64,000 bases of DNA, taken from the NCBI RefSeq assembly GCF_902859945.1, contig NZ_CADIKL010000018.1, forward strand, positions 1 through 64,000, given 5' to 3'. Numbering within the stretch: position 1 is the stretch's first letter; every line of letters begins with the position of its first letter. The notes under the pieces are model-generated. The model was given only the letters and a program-made list of their open reading frames with translations. It ran no database searches and was not told where the DNA came from. A program made the translations under genes and the position numbers. This DNA is from Paraburkholderia caffeinitolerans (GTDB lineage: Bacteria; Pseudomonadota; Gammaproteobacteria; Burkholderiales; Burkholderiaceae). Positions 1 through 7,379 of the stretch are shown one piece after another.

Positions 1-1
1 C

Positions 2-418
2 TGCCAGCCGCCCGCGACGCCCAACACGGTGGCGAAGGGCAACGGCTACGACGTGCTGTGGCTCGGCCCCGACGAATGGCTCGTGCGCTCGGACGCAGCC
101 GTGCAGGCCGGTGTGCTCGAAGCGAAGCTCGCGCCTGCATTCGGCGAAGCCTACGCGGCCGCAGTGGACGTGGGCAGCGGCTACACCGTGGTGGAGATCG
201 ACGGCGCGCGCACGCGCGAACTGCTCTCGCGCGGCTGCCCGCTCGATCTGCATCCGAACCTGCTCAAGGAAGGGCAATGCGCGCAGAGCGTCTTTTTCAA
301 GGCCTCGATCGTGCTGATTCCTGTGGGCGGCGACCGCTTCGAGATCGTCGTGCGCCGCAGCTTCGCCGACTACTTCTGCCGCATCATGCTCGACGCCACC
401 GCGTCGCTTGCATCATGA
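2..418 (+). CDS. soxG: Sarcosine oxidase gamma subunit, 5' truncated by the window edge
   Basis: C-terminal part of the small gamma subunit of heterotetrameric sarcosine oxidase, which oxidatively demethylates sarcosine to glycine and passes the one-carbon unit to tetrahydrofolate. The frame is open from base 2, so the start lies outside the window; the GTG at 29 is internal. Recognisable family segments include WLGPDEWLV, VDVGSGYTVVEIDG and LLSRGCPLDLHP. Its stop overlaps the next ATG (ATGA), so translation is probably coupled to the FolB-like gene. The rest of the soxBDAG operon should lie upstream. Family assignment comes from sequence pattern and from the betaine-degradation context. Confidence 0.88.
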   Translation, partial: CQPPATPNTVAKGNGYDVLWLGPDEWLVRSDAAVQAGVLEAKLAPAFGEAYAAAVDVGSGYTVVEIDGARTRELLSRGCPLDLHPNLLKEGQCAQSVFFKASIVLIPVGGDRFEIVVRRSFADYFCRIMLDATASLAS

Positions 419-873
419 AGATCGTCGACGGAACCTTCGATCCCGCGCTCGACGTTCCGGCGGCGCTCGATGCGCCGCCCTCGCGCGGGCGCGGCTGGAG
501 CGTGTTCGTCGAGGGCCTGAGCGTGCCGGCGCGCATCGGCATTCATCCGCACGAGCATGGCCAGCCTCAGCCGCTCGTGATCGATGCGCAGCTCGGCTAT
601 CGCTCGATGCCGAAAGAAGAGAGCGACTGGATCGACTACGAGAGCTATTGCGCACGCATCGCCGAGTTTCTCGCGAAGAAGCCGCATACGCGGCTGCTCG
701 AAACGCTGGTGGCCGATATCGCGGCGCTCTCGTTTCGCGAGTGGCCCGCGCTCGATACGCTCACGATCGAAGTGCACAAGCCGAAGATCCGGCCCGGCAC
801 GCGGCGCATTGGCGTGTCGCTCGAATGGACGCGTGCCGATTATCTGCAGTGGAGCACCACAGGACGTTGGTAG
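415..873 (+). CDS. Dihydroneopterin aldolase-like protein (FolB paralogue)
   Basis: 152 residues. From about residue 25 it resembles FolB: SVFVEGLSVPARIGIHPHEHG followed by PLVIDAQLGY, DYESYCARI, TRLLETLVADIA and a C-terminal VHKPKI. The Glu in HPHEHG and the Lys of HKPKI match the positions of FolB catalytic Glu and Lys, so it may be active. FolB makes 6-hydroxymethyl-dihydropterin for folate synthesis. A copy translationally coupled to soxG fits a dedicated folate supply for the tetrahydrofolate-dependent sarcosine oxidase; that role is inference. The longer reading of this frame is a shadow of soxG; ATG at 415 is the sensible start. Confidence 0.82.
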   Translation: MKIVDGTFDPALDVPAALDAPPSRGRGWSVFVEGLSVPARIGIHPHEHGQPQPLVIDAQLGYRSMPKEESDWIDYESYCARIAEFLAKKPHTRLLETLVADIAALSFREWPALDTLTIEVHKPKIRPGTRRIGVSLEWTRADYLQWSTTGRW

Positions 874-1040
874 CGTGGCGCGCCGCCGTGCCTGATTTTG
901 CCTGGTCGATGTCGGAGCACGACAAGCATGCGTCGGCTTTTGCACATCGCGGGGTACGTGCGGCGGGCTACGCTCAACATATCGCTGCGGGCGCGGTTTG
1001 ATGGGCGCGGCGCAGTGCCAACTCTCAAGGAGACAAGGTG

Positions 1041-2234
1041 ATGAGCAATCGAGGCGTCGTGTATCAAGGTCCGGGCAAGGTCGAAGTGCAGAAGATCGAC
1101 TATCCGAAGATGGTCGATCCGACTGGCCGCGCGATCGGCCATGGCGTGATTCTCAAGGTCGTCAGCACGAACATCTGCGGCTCGGACCAGCACATGGTGC
1201 GCGGCCGCACCACCGCGCCGGTCGGCCTCGTGCTCGGTCACGAGATCACGGGCGAAGTGGTCGAGATTGGTAAGGATGTCGAAACGCTGAAGCTCGGCGA
1301 TCTGGTGTCGGTGCCGTTCAACGTCGCTTGCGGCCGTTGCGCTATGTGTCGCGAGCAGAACACGGGCGTGTGTCTGACCGTGAACCCGTCGCGCGCAGGC
1401 GGCGCGTATGGCTACGTCGACATGGGCGGCTGGATTGGCGGCCAGGCCGAGTATGTGCTTGTGCCGTATGCCGATTTCAATCTGCTGAAGTTCCCGGACA
1501 AGGACCAGGCGATGTCGAAGATTCGCGACCTCACCTGCCTTTCGGACATTCTGCCCACCGGCTATCACGGTGCGGTGACGGCGGGCGTGAAGCCGGGTTC
1601 GACGGTTTATATCGCGGGTGCTGGCCCTGTTGGTATGGCTGCTGCCGCTTCGGCGCGCCTGCTTGGCGCGGCCTGCACGATCGTCGGCGACATGAATGCG
1701 GAACGTCTCGCGCATGCGAAGGCGATGGGCTTCGAAGTCGTGGATCTCTCGAAGGATGCTTCGCTGGGCGATCAGATCGCGCAGATTCTGGGCAAGCCGG
1801 AGATCGACTGCGCGGTCGACTGCGTGGGCTTCGAGGCGCACGGCCACGGCGCTTCGGGGCACTCGGAAGAGGCGCCGGCCACGGTGCTTAATTCACTGAT
1901 GGAAATTACGCGGCCTGCGGGCATGATCGGGATTCCGGGGCTTTATGTGACCGACGATCCGGGTGCCAAGGACGTTGCCGCTCAGATTGGTAGCCTGAGT
2001 ATTCGATTTGGCCTGGGTTGGGCTAAGTCGCATACGTTCCATACGGGCCAGACGCCGGTGCTCAAGTACAACCGTAATCTGATGCAGGCGATTTTGTTTG
2101 ACCGGCTGCCGATCGCCAAGATCGTCAATGTCTCGGTTATTTCGCTGGATGATGCGCCTGAAGGGTATAAGAAGTTTGATGGCGGTGCGCCGCGCAAGTT
2201 CGTGATCGATCCGCATGGGTTGTTGGCGGCTTGA
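1041..2234 (+). CDS. fdhA: Glutathione-independent formaldehyde dehydrogenase
   Basis: 397 residues, zinc-dependent medium-chain dehydrogenase that oxidises formaldehyde with NAD+ without glutathione. Visible signatures: catalytic-zinc region with NICGSDQHMVRG and LGHEITGEV, structural-zinc cysteines CGRCAMCREQNTGVC, and the Rossmann motif GAGPVGMAAAASARLLGA. Length is normal for the family. AAGGAG at 1027-1032 lies eight bases before the ATG at 1041, which favours it over the GTG at 1038. It sits 3' of sarcosine oxidase genes and probably removes formaldehyde released by the demethylation steps. A strong hairpin terminator follows. Confidence 0.95.
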   Translation: MSNRGVVYQGPGKVEVQKIDYPKMVDPTGRAIGHGVILKVVSTNICGSDQHMVRGRTTAPVGLVLGHEITGEVVEIGKDVETLKLGDLVSVPFNVACGRCAMCREQNTGVCLTVNPSRAGGAYGYVDMGGWIGGQAEYVLVPYADFNLLKFPDKDQAMSKIRDLTCLSDILPTGYHGAVTAGVKPGSTVYIAGAGPVGMAAAASARLLGAACTIVGDMNAERLAHAKAMGFEVVDLSKDASLGDQIAQILGKPEIDCAVDCVGFEAHGHGASGHSEEAPATVLNSLMEITRPAGMIGIPGLYVTDDPGAKDVAAQIGSLSIRFGLGWAKSHTFHTGQTPVLKYNRNLMQAILFDRLPIAKIVNVSVISLDDAPEGYKKFDGGAPRKFVIDPHGLLAA

Positions 2235-2254
2235 TGGGCGGTAGCGTGTAAGTA

Positions 2255-2288
2255 GAAAGGGCAGCCGCTGGTGGGGCTGCCCTTTCTG
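2255..2288 (+). terminator. Intrinsic-type terminator hairpin after fdhA
   Basis: Perfect 13-bp stem, AGAAAGGGCAGCC (2255-2267) pairing with GGCTGCCCTTTCT (2276-2288), with an 8-base loop, starting 20 bases after the fdhA stop. The downstream T-run is short. It lies between convergent genes and may work for both strands. Confidence 0.8.
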
Positions 2289-2321
2289 CTTTCTGGAAAG
2301 CGGTATGGTGGGTTTGCTCAG

Positions 2322-2582
2322 CTACTTGGCTGCGTTGTAGCGCCGCCAGAGTTTAATGATTGCCGTATACGCGAGAAGCGCAACGATAAACTCAATAACC
2401 AGCATCACTGGAATATAAAGGTCATCCGGATCGCGGATGCCAATTCGATTCGCGGTGGATAGCCATGCGGAAAGCTGATTTTCCGGCATCGGCAGTGGAT
2501 AGGTGTGGACATAGCGAACGGAAAGCAAAAACAATCCGATGAACAGGATTGTTTTGAATAACCAACGGACAAGTGTTGCCAT
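2322..2582 (-). CDS. Small two-helix membrane protein, unknown function
   Basis: 86 residues from the ATG at 2582. Two hydrophobic stretches are visible: residues about 9-22 (LFKTILFIGLFLLSV) and about 55-75 (PVMLVIEFIVALLAYTAI), separated by a polar loop and followed by a basic tail, so it is probably an inner-membrane protein. A GTG at 2678 would add 32 residues, but that extension has no visible ribosome-binding site and is not hydrophobic. It converges on fdhA. I do not recognise a named family. Confidence 0.6.
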   Translation of the reverse strand: MATLVRWLFKTILFIGLFLLSVRYVHTYPLPMPENQLSAWLSTANRIGIRDPDDLYIPVMLVIEFIVALLAYTAIIKLWRRYNAAK

Positions 2583-2833
2583 ATGGCATTCCACGGATCT
2601 CTTGTCCGATCGAAGCCCGGAGTCGAGGCGAGCGGCAGGGCGTTCTACGGACCAATGCCGATCGATGGCATCGGTCACGCCGGACTAGAACGATGAGTTG
2701 CCGGTTTTACCCGAGGAGATTTTCGATTGCAATGGAATCGCAATGAATTTGGGTGCGTGGCTTAATATTCGACAAAAATTTCGCCAATATCCGGCGGACA
2801 CGGTGTGCCCGCACCCCCAACAACCACAAAAAA

Positions 2834-3859
2834 TCAATGCGCCGATAACGAAGGCGCAACCGCAACAACAACCGGCGTATCCACCCCCGAAAGCGGCGCA
2901 ATCCGCTTACGCCGTTCCCCAGTAGGCGCATTCCCAAACGCATCCCGATAGCTCTTGCTGAAATGGCAAGCCGACTGAAACCCGCAAGCCATCGTGATTT
3001 GCATAATCGACATGTCGGTTTGCAACAACAGCTCACGCGCCCGCCGCAACCGCAGGGTCAGATAGTAATGCGTCGGCGTCATCCCCAGATGTTCATGGAA
3101 TAACCGCTGCAACTGCCGTTGCGACATATTCGCGAGCCGCGCGAGTTCTTCCCGGGAAAGCGGCTCCTCGATATTGTTTTCCATCAGCGCGATCACTTCG
3201 AACAGCGACTTGTTCGCCGACCCAAGCCGCGCCACCAGCGGCATGCGCTGCTGCGCACTGGTATCGCGCACATGCTCGACCACGAACTGCTCGGCAATCT
3301 GCGTGACGCGCGCAGTACCCACCCGCGCCGTAATCAGGTTCAGCATCATGTCGAGCGGAGCCACGCCGCCGGTGCAGGTCACCCGGTCCCGGTCGATCAC
3401 AAAAAGCTCTTTAAGAAAGCGCGTGGAAGGAAACTCCTCCTTCAGCGCCGACATGTTCTCCCAGTGGATCGCGCACGCATACCCGGCCAGCAGCCCCGCC
3501 TTGGCGAGTGCATAGGTGCCCGTGCACAGGCTGCCGAGCGCCACGCCCATGCGCGCGAAGCGGCGCAGCGTGGAGAGATGGTCAGCGGTGGTGACGTGCT
3601 GCACGTCCACGCCGCCGCATACGAACACGATATCCGGTTGGCCCACGCATTCCGCGGGGCCGGTATCGATGGACAGTCCGTTGCTTGCCATGACCTGGCC
3701 GCCCTGCGGACTGATGATCGACCACCGGTAGAGCGGCTGGCCGCTCAGGTAGTTCGCCATGCGAAGAACTTCGATGGCGTTCGTAAACGCGATCATCGTG
3801 AAATTGGGCAGCGGCATGAACGCAAAATGCGCCAACGTCGCTGAACGGGCGGGGACCAT
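2834..3859 (-). CDS. gbdR: GlxA-family AraC activator, GbdR-like
   Basis: 341 residues in two domains: an N-terminal DJ-1/PfpI-like amidotransferase fold (FVCGGVDVQHV, GSLCTGTYALAKAGLL with the nucleophile-elbow Cys, RVTCTGGVAPLDMMLNLI) and a C-terminal AraC double HTH (SREELARLANMSQRQLQRLF, MQITMACGFQSACHFSKSYRDAFG). GbdR of this architecture senses betaine/dimethylglycine and activates their catabolic genes in Pseudomonas. The gene is divergent from glyA and embedded in the betaine cluster, which supports that role. AAAGGA lies about 12 bases before the ATG. A close paralogue at 19446-20447 is the alternative GbdR candidate, so the symbol is provisional. Confidence 0.8.
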   Translation of the reverse strand: MVPARSATLAHFAFMPLPNFTMIAFTNAIEVLRMANYLSGQPLYRWSIISPQGGQVMASNGLSIDTGPAECVGQPDIVFVCGGVDVQHVTTADHLSTLRRFARMGVALGSLCTGTYALAKAGLLAGYACAIHWENMSALKEEFPSTRFLKELFVIDRDRVTCTGGVAPLDMMLNLITARVGTARVTQIAEQFVVEHVRDTSAQQRMPLVARLGSANKSLFEVIALMENNIEEPLSREELARLANMSQRQLQRLFHEHLGMTPTHYYLTLRLRRARELLLQTDMSIMQITMACGFQSACHFSKSYRDAFGNAPTGERRKRIAPLSGVDTPVVVAVAPSLSAH

Positions 3860-4322
3860 GAGGGGACGATTCCTTTAATTCTTCAGCCCTGGGGCGGAGT
3901 CCCGCGCCAGGCTAACGCAATTTTCGAATCTGGCGTGCCAGGTGTGCCATGCGGCTAAACCCTAATTCAAACCCGACAAAAAGATGGGCGCCCAAATTTA
4001 AAGCGGGTTCCAGAGGAATTCGCCATGCAACGGCCATGGCGCTTTAATTCGCCGCGAATAACGTCTGATCATTGTTCGGACCGGAAACCATTCCGCAGGT
4101 TGTTTCGCCAATGGTTAGCGAACGTCCCTGTCACTTGTGAAAAACGGACGCCGATGGCGGAAAAGGAAAAGAACGCGTCTGAATTCATACATCGGCGGGA
4201 AATACGAAAGACAAGAATAGAGCCGTCAACCGCCACCGTCCCCACCGGCGGGAAACCCAGGCGGGGCGGGCCCTCACGCGGTACGGGCCGGGCCATTCAT
4301 CTCACATCGTCACGGATGCTCT
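3860..4322. promoter_or_regulatory. 463-bp divergent intergenic region between the GbdR-like gene and glyA
   Basis: No convincing ORF. It must hold both divergent promoters and is the likeliest place for GbdR-type operators. A short imperfect dyad (TTCGC...GCGAA, near 4108-4122) is visible, but I could not match it to a known operator. The glyA start has only a poor Shine-Dalgarno. Confidence 0.5.
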
Positions 4323-5597
4323 ATGTCGAACACTCAAGCTTTCTTTTCGCAGCCGCTCGCCGAACGCGACTCCGCGGTGCGCACAAGCATTTTGAAAGAA
4401 ATCGAGCGGCAGCAGTCGCAGGTCGAAATGATCGCGTCGGAAAACATCGTGTCGCGCGCGGTGCTGGAAGCGCAAGGTTCGGTGCTTACCAACAAGTATG
4501 CGGAAGGCTATCCCGGCAAGCGCTATTACGGCGGTTGCGAATTCATGGACGATATCGAGTCGCTGGCTATCGAGCGCATCAAGAAGCTCTTTAACGCCGG
4601 CTTCGCCAATGTCCAGCCGCACTCGGGCGCGCAAGCCAACGGCGCGGTCATGCTCGCGCTGGCCAAGCCGGGCGAGACCGTGCTCGGCATGTCGCTCGAC
4701 GCTGGCGGTCACCTTACCCACGGCGCGAAGCCCGCGCTCTCGGGCAAGTGGTTCAACGCGGTGCAGTACGGCGTGAACCGCGAAACCATGCGTATCGATT
4801 ACGACCAGGTCGAAGCGCTCGCGCATCAGCACAAACCGGGTCTGATCATCGCCGGCTTTTCTGCTTATCCGCGCCAACTGGACTTCGCGCGCTTCCGCGC
4901 GATTGCCGATAGCGTCGGCGCGAAGCTGATGGTCGACATGGCGCATATTGCGGGTGTGATCGCCGCCGGCCGCCATGCGAACCCGGTCGAGCACGCGCAC
5001 GTGGTTACGTCCACTACGCACAAGACCCTGCGCGGTCCGCGCGGCGGCTTCATCCTCACCAACGACGAAGACATCGCCAAGAAGATCAACTCGGCCGTGT
5101 TCCCGGGCCTGCAGGGTGGCCCGCTCATGCACGTGATCGCCGGCAAGGCGGTGGCGTTCGGCGAGGCGCTCGATCCGAGCTTCAAGACCTACATCGACAA
5201 CGTGCTGGCGAACGCACAGGCGCTGGGCGAAGTGCTGAAGGCCGGCGGCGTCGATCTGGTCACGGGCGGCACCGACAACCATCTGTTGCTGGTGGACCTG
5301 CGTCCCAAGGGCCTCAAGGGTGCACAAGTGGAGCAGGCGCTCGAGCGCGCCGGCATCACCTGCAACAAGAACGGCATTCCGTTCGACACGGAAAAGCCCA
5401 CGGTTACCTCGGGCATTCGCCTGGGCACGCCGGCCGGCACGACGCGCGGTTTCGGCGTGGCGGAGTTCCGCGAGATCGGCCGCCTGATTCTGGAAGTGTT
5501 CGATTCGTTGCGCGCGCATCCGGAAGGCGACGCCGCCACCGAGCAGCGCGTGCGCCGCGAGATTTTCGCGCTGTGCGAACGTTTCCCGATCTATTGA
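4323..5597 (+). CDS. glyA: Serine hydroxymethyltransferase (catabolic copy)
   Basis: 424 residues, full length. PLP enzyme interconverting glycine plus 5,10-methylene-THF and serine plus THF. Motifs: EMIASENIVSRAV near the N terminus, YAEGYPGKRYYGGC, and the PLP-lysine motif TSTTHKTLRGPRGGF. In this locus it would combine the glycine and methylene-THF made by sarcosine oxidase into serine. Burkholderiaceae commonly carry a separate housekeeping glyA, so this is probably the betaine-linked paralogue; that inference rests on its position at the head of the dipeptidase-dgcAB-gbc run. Confidence 0.96.
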   Translation: MSNTQAFFSQPLAERDSAVRTSILKEIERQQSQVEMIASENIVSRAVLEAQGSVLTNKYAEGYPGKRYYGGCEFMDDIESLAIERIKKLFNAGFANVQPHSGAQANGAVMLALAKPGETVLGMSLDAGGHLTHGAKPALSGKWFNAVQYGVNRETMRIDYDQVEALAHQHKPGLIIAGFSAYPRQLDFARFRAIADSVGAKLMVDMAHIAGVIAAGRHANPVEHAHVVTSTTHKTLRGPRGGFILTNDEDIAKKINSAVFPGLQGGPLMHVIAGKAVAFGEALDPSFKTYIDNVLANAQALGEVLKAGGVDLVTGGTDNHLLLVDLRPKGLKGAQVEQALERAGITCNKNGIPFDTEKPTVTSGIRLGTPAGTTRGFGVAEFREIGRLILEVFDSLRAHPEGDAATEQRVRREIFALCERFPIY

Positions 5598-5605
5598 TTA
5601 TTCAA

Positions 5606-5624
5606 GGGCCCGGCACGCCGGGTC
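5606..5624 (+). terminator. Weak GC hairpin after glyA
   Basis: GGGCCCGGC facing GCCGGGTCC just after the glyA stop, with no T-tract. It may act as an attenuating or RNA-stabilising hairpin between glyA and the next gene rather than as a full terminator. Confidence 0.35.
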
Positions 5625-5680
5625 CGTTCCCGAACAAAGTCGCCCCCCACCGACGTCTGACAATACTGGAGTAGAGACAC

Positions 5681-6652
5681 ATGAGCACGCTGCATCAGGA
5701 CAGCATCATCATCGACGGCCTGAACATTTCGAAGTTCGCGCGGCCGGTATTCGAAGACATGCACAAGGGCGGCATCACGGCTGCGAACTGCACCGTGTCG
5801 GTGTGGGAAAACTTCACGAAGACGGTCGACAACATCGGCGTGATGAAGAAGCAGATTCGCGACAACAGCGAACTGCTGACGCTGGTGCGCACGACCGAAG
5901 ACATTTTCCGTGCGAAGAAGGAAGGCAAGACCGGGGTCATCCTGGGCTTCCAGAATGCGCACGCGTTCGAAGACAACCTTGGCTACATCGAAGCGTTCGC
6001 CGATATGGGGGTGCGCGTCGTGCAGCTTTGCTACAACACGCAGAACCTGGTCGGCACCGGCTGCTACGAGCGTGACGGCGGCCTCTCGGACTTCGGCCGC
6101 GAAGTGATCACCGAGATGAACCGCGTGGGCATCATGGTCGACCTCTCGCACGTCGGCGGCAACACGTCGTCGGAAGCGATCGCGTTTTCGAAGAAGCCGG
6201 TGTGCTATTCGCACATCCTGCCGCTGGGCCTGAAGGATCATCCGCGCAACAAGAGCGATGCGCAGATCAAGGAGATCGCCGATGCGGGCGGCTTCGTCGG
6301 CGTGACGATGTTCGCGCCGTTCCTCAAGCGCGGGATCGAATCGACGATCGAAGACTATATCGAAGCGATCGATTATGTCGTGAACATCGCGGGCGAAGAC
6401 ACGGTCGGCATCGGCACGGACTTCACGCAGGATTACGCGAAAGAGTTCTTCGACATGCTCACGCACGACAAGGGCCGTTATCGCCAGCTCACCAATTTCG
6501 GCAAGATCGTCAATCCGGAAGGCATCCGCACGATCGGCGAATTCCCGAACCTGACCGCGGCGATGGAACGCGCCGGCTGGAAGGAGTCGCGCATCCGCAA
6601 GATCATGGGCGAGAACTGGGTGCGCGTGTACAAGGACGTCTGGGGCGCATAA
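5681..6652 (+). CDS. Membrane-dipeptidase (peptidase M19) family protein with altered metal site
   Basis: 323 residues, M19/renal-dipeptidase TIM-barrel family. It keeps the two later histidines (VDLSHVGG, CYSHIL) and the late Asp (VGIGTDF), but the N-terminal HxD zinc pair normally in DGHxD reads DGLNI, and the bridging Glu of the usual EGGH segment reads GFQNAH. A relative of this kind sits between glyA and dgcA in Pseudomonas betaine clusters. The gene is intact and lies between glyA and the DUF5943 gene, so it is probably co-expressed with them. Dipeptide hydrolysis should not be assumed: the metal centre is reduced, and the substrate may be a betaine-pathway intermediate or a peptide such as Cys-Gly. 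Confidence 0.88.
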   Translation: MSTLHQDSIIIDGLNISKFARPVFEDMHKGGITAANCTVSVWENFTKTVDNIGVMKKQIRDNSELLTLVRTTEDIFRAKKEGKTGVILGFQNAHAFEDNLGYIEAFADMGVRVVQLCYNTQNLVGTGCYERDGGLSDFGREVITEMNRVGIMVDLSHVGGNTSSEAIAFSKKPVCYSHILPLGLKDHPRNKSDAQIKEIADAGGFVGVTMFAPFLKRGIESTIEDYIEAIDYVVNIAGEDTVGIGTDFTQDYAKEFFDMLTHDKGRYRQLTNFGKIVNPEGIRTIGEFPNLTAAMERAGWKESRIRKIMGENWVRVYKDVWGA

Positions 6653-6786
6653 GCCGCACCACAGTCTAGCCAGCACACAAAACACGAAACAACGGGACGT
6701 GCCCTGCGCAAGACGCGTGGGCACGCGGGCGATGCCGCGCCTGCGCAACGACGCAAACGGCTTTTTTCCCTCACGGAGTCACCACG

Positions 6787-7320
6787 ATGCAACCGCAACT
6801 GCCGATCAACGTCGATCCCGAAACTGGCGTCTGGACCACCGACGCGCTGCCGATGCTGTACGTGCCGCGCCACTTCTTCACGAACAATCACGTCGCCGTT
6901 GAAGAAGCGCTCGGCGTCGAAGCCTATGCGGAAATCCTCTACAAGGCCGGCTACAAGTCCGCTTATCACTGGTGCGACAAGGAAGCGAAGCTGCACGGCC
7001 TGACCGGCATGGCGGTGTTCGAGCATTACCTGAAGCGCCTTTCGCAGCGCGGCTGGGGTCTGTTCTCGATCATCGAAGCCGATCCGTCGACCGCGCGCGC
7101 AAAGATCGAGCTGCGCCATTCGTCGTTCGTGCTCCAGCAGCCGGGCAAGGAAGGCAAGCTTTGCTACATGTTCGCGGGCTGGTTCGCCGGCGCGATGGAC
7201 TGGGTCAACGACACGACGCCGGAAGGCAAGGGCGCACCGCGCTCGCAATCGAAGGAAGTGCAGTGCGCGGCCGAGAACCACGATCACTGCGTCTTCGAAG
7301 TGTCGCCGATCGCGCACTGA
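6787..7320 (+). CDS. DUF5943 / 4-vinyl-reductase (V4R)-like protein
   Basis: 177 residues. The pattern (FFTNNHVAVEEALGVEAYAEILYKAGYKSAYHWC early, GWFAGAMDW in the middle, CAAENHDHCVFEV at the C terminus) matches the small V4R-fold protein that accompanies dgcAB in betaine clusters. V4R domains bind small ligands, often through conserved His/Cys; the C-terminal CxxxxxxxC with flanking His could bind a metal. Function is unknown; position between the M19-like gene and dgcA suggests an accessory part in dimethylglycine oxidation. The ATG at 6787 follows a purine-rich CACGGAGTCACC leader. Confidence 0.82.
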   Translation: MQPQLPINVDPETGVWTTDALPMLYVPRHFFTNNHVAVEEALGVEAYAEILYKAGYKSAYHWCDKEAKLHGLTGMAVFEHYLKRLSQRGWGLFSIIEADPSTARAKIELRHSSFVLQQPGKEGKLCYMFAGWFAGAMDWVNDTTPEGKGAPRSQSKEVQCAAENHDHCVFEVSPIAH

Positions 7321-7379
7321 GACACACAAAGAACTACATCAAGTAACACGAGACATACGAACGCCAGAGGTCGCTTGCG

